Shown in pieces: positions 63,237-64,000 of a stretch of DNA of 64,000 nucleotides. This stretch comes from Actinomycetaceae bacterium. Lineage in GTDB: Bacteria > Actinomycetota > Actinomycetes > Actinomycetales > Actinomycetaceae. The position numbers and the translations under genes were made by a program. Location of the stretch: positions 101,161-165,160 of the forward strand of contig JAUNAP010000005.1 of NCBI GenBank assembly GCA_030527545.1, in the 5' to 3' direction. Position 1 is the first letter of the stretch; each line of letters opens with the position of its first letter. The notes beneath the pieces were generated by a model. That model ran no database searches, was not told where the DNA came from, and was given only the letters and a program-made list of their open reading frames with translations.

Positions 63237-64000
63237 GAGGATCCTTTGGTCGTTCAACGTTACTTGATCTGACTTACACATTACTAGAGACCGCCCCACT
63301 ACCTCGCTCTTGCACGGGCAACAGACCACCACCCCTACCGCAAGTGCGTGATATCACGCCACAAGCAGCTATCACCCGCCCCCTACGAGCGCCTCCAACC
63401 AGGGATGTTGAGCTGCCCGCATGTGCACAGGCACGTCCGGGGGCTTGCACACCGGTGCATCTCGGGTATCCTTAAGGGGCGGCAACGACGCCGGGGCGAG
63501 ACTTCCCCTTCTTAGAAAAATCACCCGCCCACACAATCGGAGCGCCCCTACGCTTCGATCTGCGGCCGTGAATGGACCCCTCCATCCGCGGCCGCATCTG
63601 CTTATTCGAAACAGTCCAGCGATACCGACGTGCTCACACATCGCGCCCGCTCAGTCACCGAACGAGCCACGGAGCTTGCCACACTGCACTCCACTAGAAA
63701 TCAATTCCTACCGCGCCATCCGCACAAGATGCGCGCACTCACACACAACCCGTCCGGCGCAGCGTCCGATATCACCACGCAACCGCTGCCATTGCGCTCA
63801 TCTAGCGACCGGGCGAGCCGTCCCGCCCGTGAGAACCTCATCGACGAAATCGGGCTGCCGTATACCTCGCCGGCAATCACGAACCCTTGAAGCCCGAGAG
63901 CCACAAGACCACACAAAATCGCGATCCGTGTGTCGGGTGGTGCGTGCCCGTGAGCGTGACGAAAAACAGGCCAGCCTCTGCCCCAAGGCCAAGCCACAGC
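63237..64000. other. 764 bases without a convincing gene
   Basis: Bases near 63240-63300 hold the leader and promoter area of the fusion gene (TAATGT and TAAGTC on the minus strand are -10-like). Beyond that, possible frames on both strands are short, with flat codon use. One minus-strand frame (63701-63997, 98 codons, possibly continuing past the edge) has a hydrophobic stretch AILCGLVALGLQGFVIAGEVY, but nothing recognisable. It could be decayed sequence, the end of a foreign gene, or an untranslated region. Confidence 0.5.

Noticed and set aside
63372..63641. 89-codon minus-strand frame as a gene
   Set aside because: No start-site support, no motif and atypical codon use; treated as part of the gene-free stretch.

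Overview
The window is a dense, high-GC stretch of actinobacterial chromosome. Pupylation genes, the SteA/SteB/MctB cluster, a SufR-led SUF operon, GlnE next to a GlnA2-type synthetase and a DUF4191 protein together point to an Actinomycetales-type bacterium. The family Actinomycetaceae is a guess; no species can be named. Nearly every base is coding. No insertion sequence, prophage, CRISPR array or rRNA was seen. One tRNA (Leu, GAG) is present.

Layout. (1) 1-14925, minus strand: an almost unbroken head-to-tail chain trmI-arc-dop-pup-pafA-FKBP-hisF-hisI-trpE-trpC-trpB-trpA-lgt-pyk, mostly joined by 4-8 base overlaps. It carries the Pup tagging system without proteasome core genes, followed by parts of His and Trp synthesis, lipoprotein maturation and pyruvate kinase (cut by the window edge). 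(2) 14964-20632: a RecB-like nuclease, a HAD phosphatase, UppP, an aldo/keto reductase, an acidic small protein, an FAD oxidoreductase, a MazG-like hydrolase and tRNA-Leu. (3) 20682-25869: an imuA-imuB-dnaE2 mutasome cassette with two LexA-type palindromes, each lying over a start codon. (4) 25957-32494: a PEBP-like protein, TrmL, lpdA-E2 of a 2-oxoacid dehydrogenase, an atypical membrane kinase and DUF4191. (5) 32513-40964: glnE-glnA2-ABC ATPase, the divergent glgA/glgC glycogen genes, a small Cys protein and SixA. (6) 40957-43030: an ABC-F ATPase and a deletion scar with remnants of a GntR regulator and a GH13 glucosidase. (7) 43039-49660: the complete SUF operon sufR-B-D-Rieske-C-S-U-T with a candidate SufR operator. 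(8) 49670-63236: a conserved actinobacterial series, here running (in transcription order) TPR/HAD fusion, small protein, tlyA, nadK, recN, steA, steB, MraY-like, murJ, glycosyltransferase, pyrG, nudix. (9) 63237-64000: no convincing gene.

The most general signal is promoter architecture. At least eleven first genes have a TANNNT -10 hexamer ending 6-8 bases before the start codon, and most lack a convincing ribosome binding site, so their mRNAs are probably leaderless. This class includes both SOS genes, and there LexA would cover the -10 edge and the start codon at once. Other genes have ordinary leaders with AGGAGG-like sites.
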